DNA of 7,214 bases from positions 1-7,214 of the forward strand of contig CANHGA010000103.1 in NCBI GenBank assembly GCA_947460085.1. Direction: 5' to 3'. The DNA comes from Synechococcaceae cyanobacterium (GTDB lineage Bacteria; Cyanobacteriota; Cyanobacteriia; PCC-6307; Cyanobiaceae). Below, one piece after another: positions 5,779 through 7,214 of the stretch. The position numbers and the translations under genes were made by a program. Under the pieces are notes generated by a model that was given only the letters and a program-made list of their open reading frames with translations, was not told the DNA's origin and searched no databases. Within the stretch, counting starts at the first letter, position 1; every line of letters begins with the position of its first letter.

Positions 5779-6112
5779 ACTCGCCTTGATGGACGCGGTG
5801 CAGCGCCTCGCCGAACGGGAGGTGCGCAGGCAAGGGGCTAGCCGCATCCATCGGCTGCAGCTGCGCATCGGCAGCCTGGCTGGGGTGGATCCGGATGCCC
5901 TGCAGTTTGCCTTCGACGTGGTGATGGCGAAGCGCTGCAGCGAAGGGGCGACATTGGAGCTGGAGGTGGTAGCCACGGTGTGTTTCTGTTCACACTGCCT
6001 TCAAGACTTCGCCCCAAGGGATGTGATCTACGCCTGCCCCAGCTGCGGGGCCCTCTCGGCCCAGGTTCTGCAGGGCAGGGAACTGGAGCTGGTGGCCCTG
6101 GAGGTGTCCTAG
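5771..6112 (+). CDS. hypA: Hydrogenase nickel-insertion metallochaperone HypA
   Basis: HypA works with HypB to put nickel into the hydrogenase large subunit. With the GTG start read as Met the protein begins MHELALMDAV, where His2 is the family's nickel ligand. The 113 residues match the usual HypA length. The zinc site is Cys73, Cys76 (CSHC) and Cys89, Cys92 (CPSC); an extra Cys71 lies just before. The frame is open upstream into hoxW, but that extension has no family similarity and would bury His2. The start overlaps the end of hoxW by 8 bp, and hypB follows with no spacer. Together with hypB and hypF in the same operon, it is presumably dedicated to maturing HoxH. Confidence 0.95.
   Translation: MHELALMDAVQRLAEREVRRQGASRIHRLQLRIGSLAGVDPDALQFAFDVVMAKRCSEGATLELEVVATVCFCSHCLQDFAPRDVIYACPSCGALSAQVLQGRELELVALEVS
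6100..6106 (+). promoter_or_regulatory. Ribosome binding site of hypB
   Basis: GGAGGTG at the very end of hypA lies 6 bases before the GTG at 6113, the clearest Shine-Dalgarno in the window. It confirms the GTG start giving the Cys-rich N-terminus. Confidence 0.8.
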
Positions 6113-6826
6113 GTGTGCGGGCAGTGCGGCTGCGAACCAGCTCCCGTAGCGACTCCGGTAGCCACCCAGCCAAGGCGGCTGATCACCCTGGAGCAGGGCC
6201 TCCTGATCAAAAACGACGGGCAGGCCCACCGCAACCGCGCCCACTTCCACCGGCATGGGCTGCTCGTCATCAACCTGCTATCGGCTCCGGGTTCGGGCAA
6301 AACCACGCTGCTGGAGAAGCTGGTCGCAACCTGGCCCTCGCCCCCTGTGGGGGTAATCGTGGGCGATTTGGCCACCGACAACGACGCCCGCCGGCTGAAG
6401 GCGGCCGGGGCCCGGGCGATCCAAATCTGCACCGGCGATCGCTGCCACCTGGATGCCTCCCTGGTGGATCACGCCTTCAGCCAACTCGACAGCCAGGGCA
6501 TGAACCTAATGGTGATCGAAAACGTGGGCAACCTGGTCTGTCCCACCGCCTTTGACCTCGGCGAAAACCTGCGCATTGCCGTGCTCTCGGTGACCGAGGG
6601 CGAAGACAAACCCCTCAAATATCCGGCCCTGTTCAAAACCGCCGATGCCGTGGTGATCAACAAAACCGATCTGGCAGCAGCGGTGGCCTTCGAGCGGGAG
6701 AGCGCCCTGGCCAATCTCAGGGCCGTGGCACCCCAGGCCCAGCTATTTGAGCTCTCGGCCCGCACCGGTGATGGCCAGGGGGCCCTGCAGAGCTGGATTT
6801 TGGGCCAGCTGATTGCCTGCCGTTGA
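6113..6826 (+). CDS. hypB: Hydrogenase nickel-insertion GTPase HypB
   Basis: HypB is the SIMIBI-class GTPase that supplies nickel to HypA and the hydrogenase precursor. The 237-residue protein begins MCGQCGCE, which carries the CxxCGC high-affinity nickel site (Cys2, Cys5, Cys7). There is no His-rich nickel-storage stretch after it. The G domain follows: P-loop SAPGSGKTT (57-65), GDLATDND (84-91), the metal-site residues Cys111-His112 in GDRCHLDA and Cys143 in ENVGNLVCPTAFDLGE, and the guanine-specificity motif NKTDL (183-187). The GTG start immediately follows the hypA stop and has a strong GGAGGTG. The stop overlaps the likely hypF start by 4 bp. A second exact HIP1 octamer lies at 6435-6442. 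Confidence 0.96.
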   Translation: MCGQCGCEPAPVATPVATQPRRLITLEQGLLIKNDGQAHRNRAHFHRHGLLVINLLSAPGSGKTTLLEKLVATWPSPPVGVIVGDLATDNDARRLKAAGARAIQICTGDRCHLDASLVDHAFSQLDSQGMNLMVIENVGNLVCPTAFDLGENLRIAVLSVTEGEDKPLKYPALFKTADAVVINKTDLAAAVAFERESALANLRAVAPQAQLFELSARTGDGQGALQSWILGQLIACR

Positions 6827-7214
6827 ACGGTGCGCTGCCGCTGAGCGATGCGATCGAGCAACGCCTCCAGGTCCAGGTCCAGGGCCTGGTGCAGGGGGTG
6901 GGCTTTCGCCCCACCGTGCATCGCCTCGCCCAGCGCCATCGGCTGCGGGGTTGGGTGGGCAATTGCGAGCTGGGGGCGGAACTGGTGGCGGAGGGTCCTG
7001 GGCCGGAACTGGAGGCCTTCCTGGCGGCCCTGCCCCAGCAGCTGCCCCCCCGCTGCCGCATCGACTCCCTGCAGCAGCAGTGGGGCCCGGCCCGGGGCGA
7101 GCCCCAGGGGTTTCGCATTGCAGCTCCGTCCGCTAGCCGGGCCGCTGGGGCATCGGCCCTTGTGAGTCCTGATCTGGCCACCTGCCCTGCCTGCCTCGCC
7201 GAACTGCAAGACCC
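6823..7214 (+). CDS. hypF: Carbamoyltransferase HypF, N-terminal part (partial, cut by right window edge)
   Basis: HypF uses carbamoyl phosphate and ATP to load a carbamoyl group on HypE, the source of the cyanide ligands of the NiFe site. The frame runs 130 codons without a stop to the window end. Residues 15-100 form the acylphosphatase domain: QVQGLVQGVGFRPTVHRLA with catalytic Arg29, then GWVGN with Asn47, matching the Arg and Asn of acylphosphatase. SPDLATCPACLAEL at 115-128 opens the zinc-finger region with Cys121 and Cys124. No ATG or GTG precedes the domain in this frame after the stop at 6769-6771, so the best start is TTG 6823 in a TTGA overlap with the hypB stop; no Shine-Dalgarno is visible. 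The HypF identification is firm and the exact start less so. Confidence 0.93.
   Translation, partial: MNGALPLSDAIEQRLQVQVQGLVQGVGFRPTVHRLAQRHRLRGWVGNCELGAELVAEGPGPELEAFLAALPQQLPPRCRIDSLQQQWGPARGEPQGFRIAAPSASRAAGASALVSPDLATCPACLAELQD

Noticed and set aside
1560..6442. GCGATCGC palindromes as specific regulatory sites
   Set aside because: These are HIP1 octamers, which are scattered genome-wide in many cyanobacteria; they are useful as a lineage hint only.
6867..6889. CCAGGT repeat and CCAGGGCCTGG palindrome at the start of hypF
   Set aside because: They code for the conserved QVQVQGLVQG strand of the acylphosphatase domain and are explained by coding constraint.
6469..7209. 246-codon minus-strand open frame across hypB-hypF
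   Set aside because: It is antisense to two firmly identified genes and shows no recognisable motif; the openness follows from GC content.

Overview
The window carries most of a cyanobacterial bidirectional, NAD(P)-linked [NiFe] hydrogenase operon with its first maturation genes. Next to it, on the opposite strand, is the start of an orange carotenoid protein (OCP) family gene. The very high GC content, the OCP, the HoxE-containing diaphorase and two exact HIP1 octamers (GCGATCGC at 1560-1567 and 6435-6442, plus several one-mismatch copies) point to a high-GC unicellular picocyanobacterium of the Cyanobium/Synechococcus type. The genus is an inference from gene content and composition, not a phylogeny.

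Layout. Positions 1-193 (minus) are the N-terminal 64 codons of the OCP-family gene, cut by the window edge. Positions 194-390 are a divergent intergenic region with weak overlapping promoter-like elements, a perfect 7-bp GC-rich inverted repeat with a competing third arm, and a 20-bp imperfect tandem repeat ending 5 bp before hoxE. From 391 to the right edge every gene is on the plus strand: hoxE, hoxF, hoxU, hoxY, hoxH, hoxW, hypA, hypB and a partial hypF. The largest gap between them is 13 bp (hoxY-hoxH). The other junctions overlap by 4 or 8 bp or abut, and five of the nine genes start with GTG or TTG. No terminator, RNA gene, insertion sequence or CRISPR array is visible.

How the genes work together. 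HoxY (small subunit) and HoxH (large subunit with the NiFe site) form the hydrogenase module. HoxE, HoxF and HoxU form the diaphorase that passes electrons between the hydrogenase and NAD(P)H or, in cyanobacteria, ferredoxin/flavodoxin. HypF starts synthesis of the cyanide ligands of iron, HypA and HypB deliver nickel, and HoxW cuts the C-terminal peptide of HoxH once nickel is inserted. All key metal-binding and catalytic residues that can be checked are present, so the system looks functional. The remaining hyp genes (C, D, E) and the rest of hypF and ocp would lie outside the window.

I do not see an undescribed enzyme system here. The unusual points are the OCP-hox divergent arrangement, the repeats in front of hoxE, a three-unit minisatellite coding for a PDGT-repeat extension at the HoxH N-terminus, and a local duplication that doubles the hoxW start codon.
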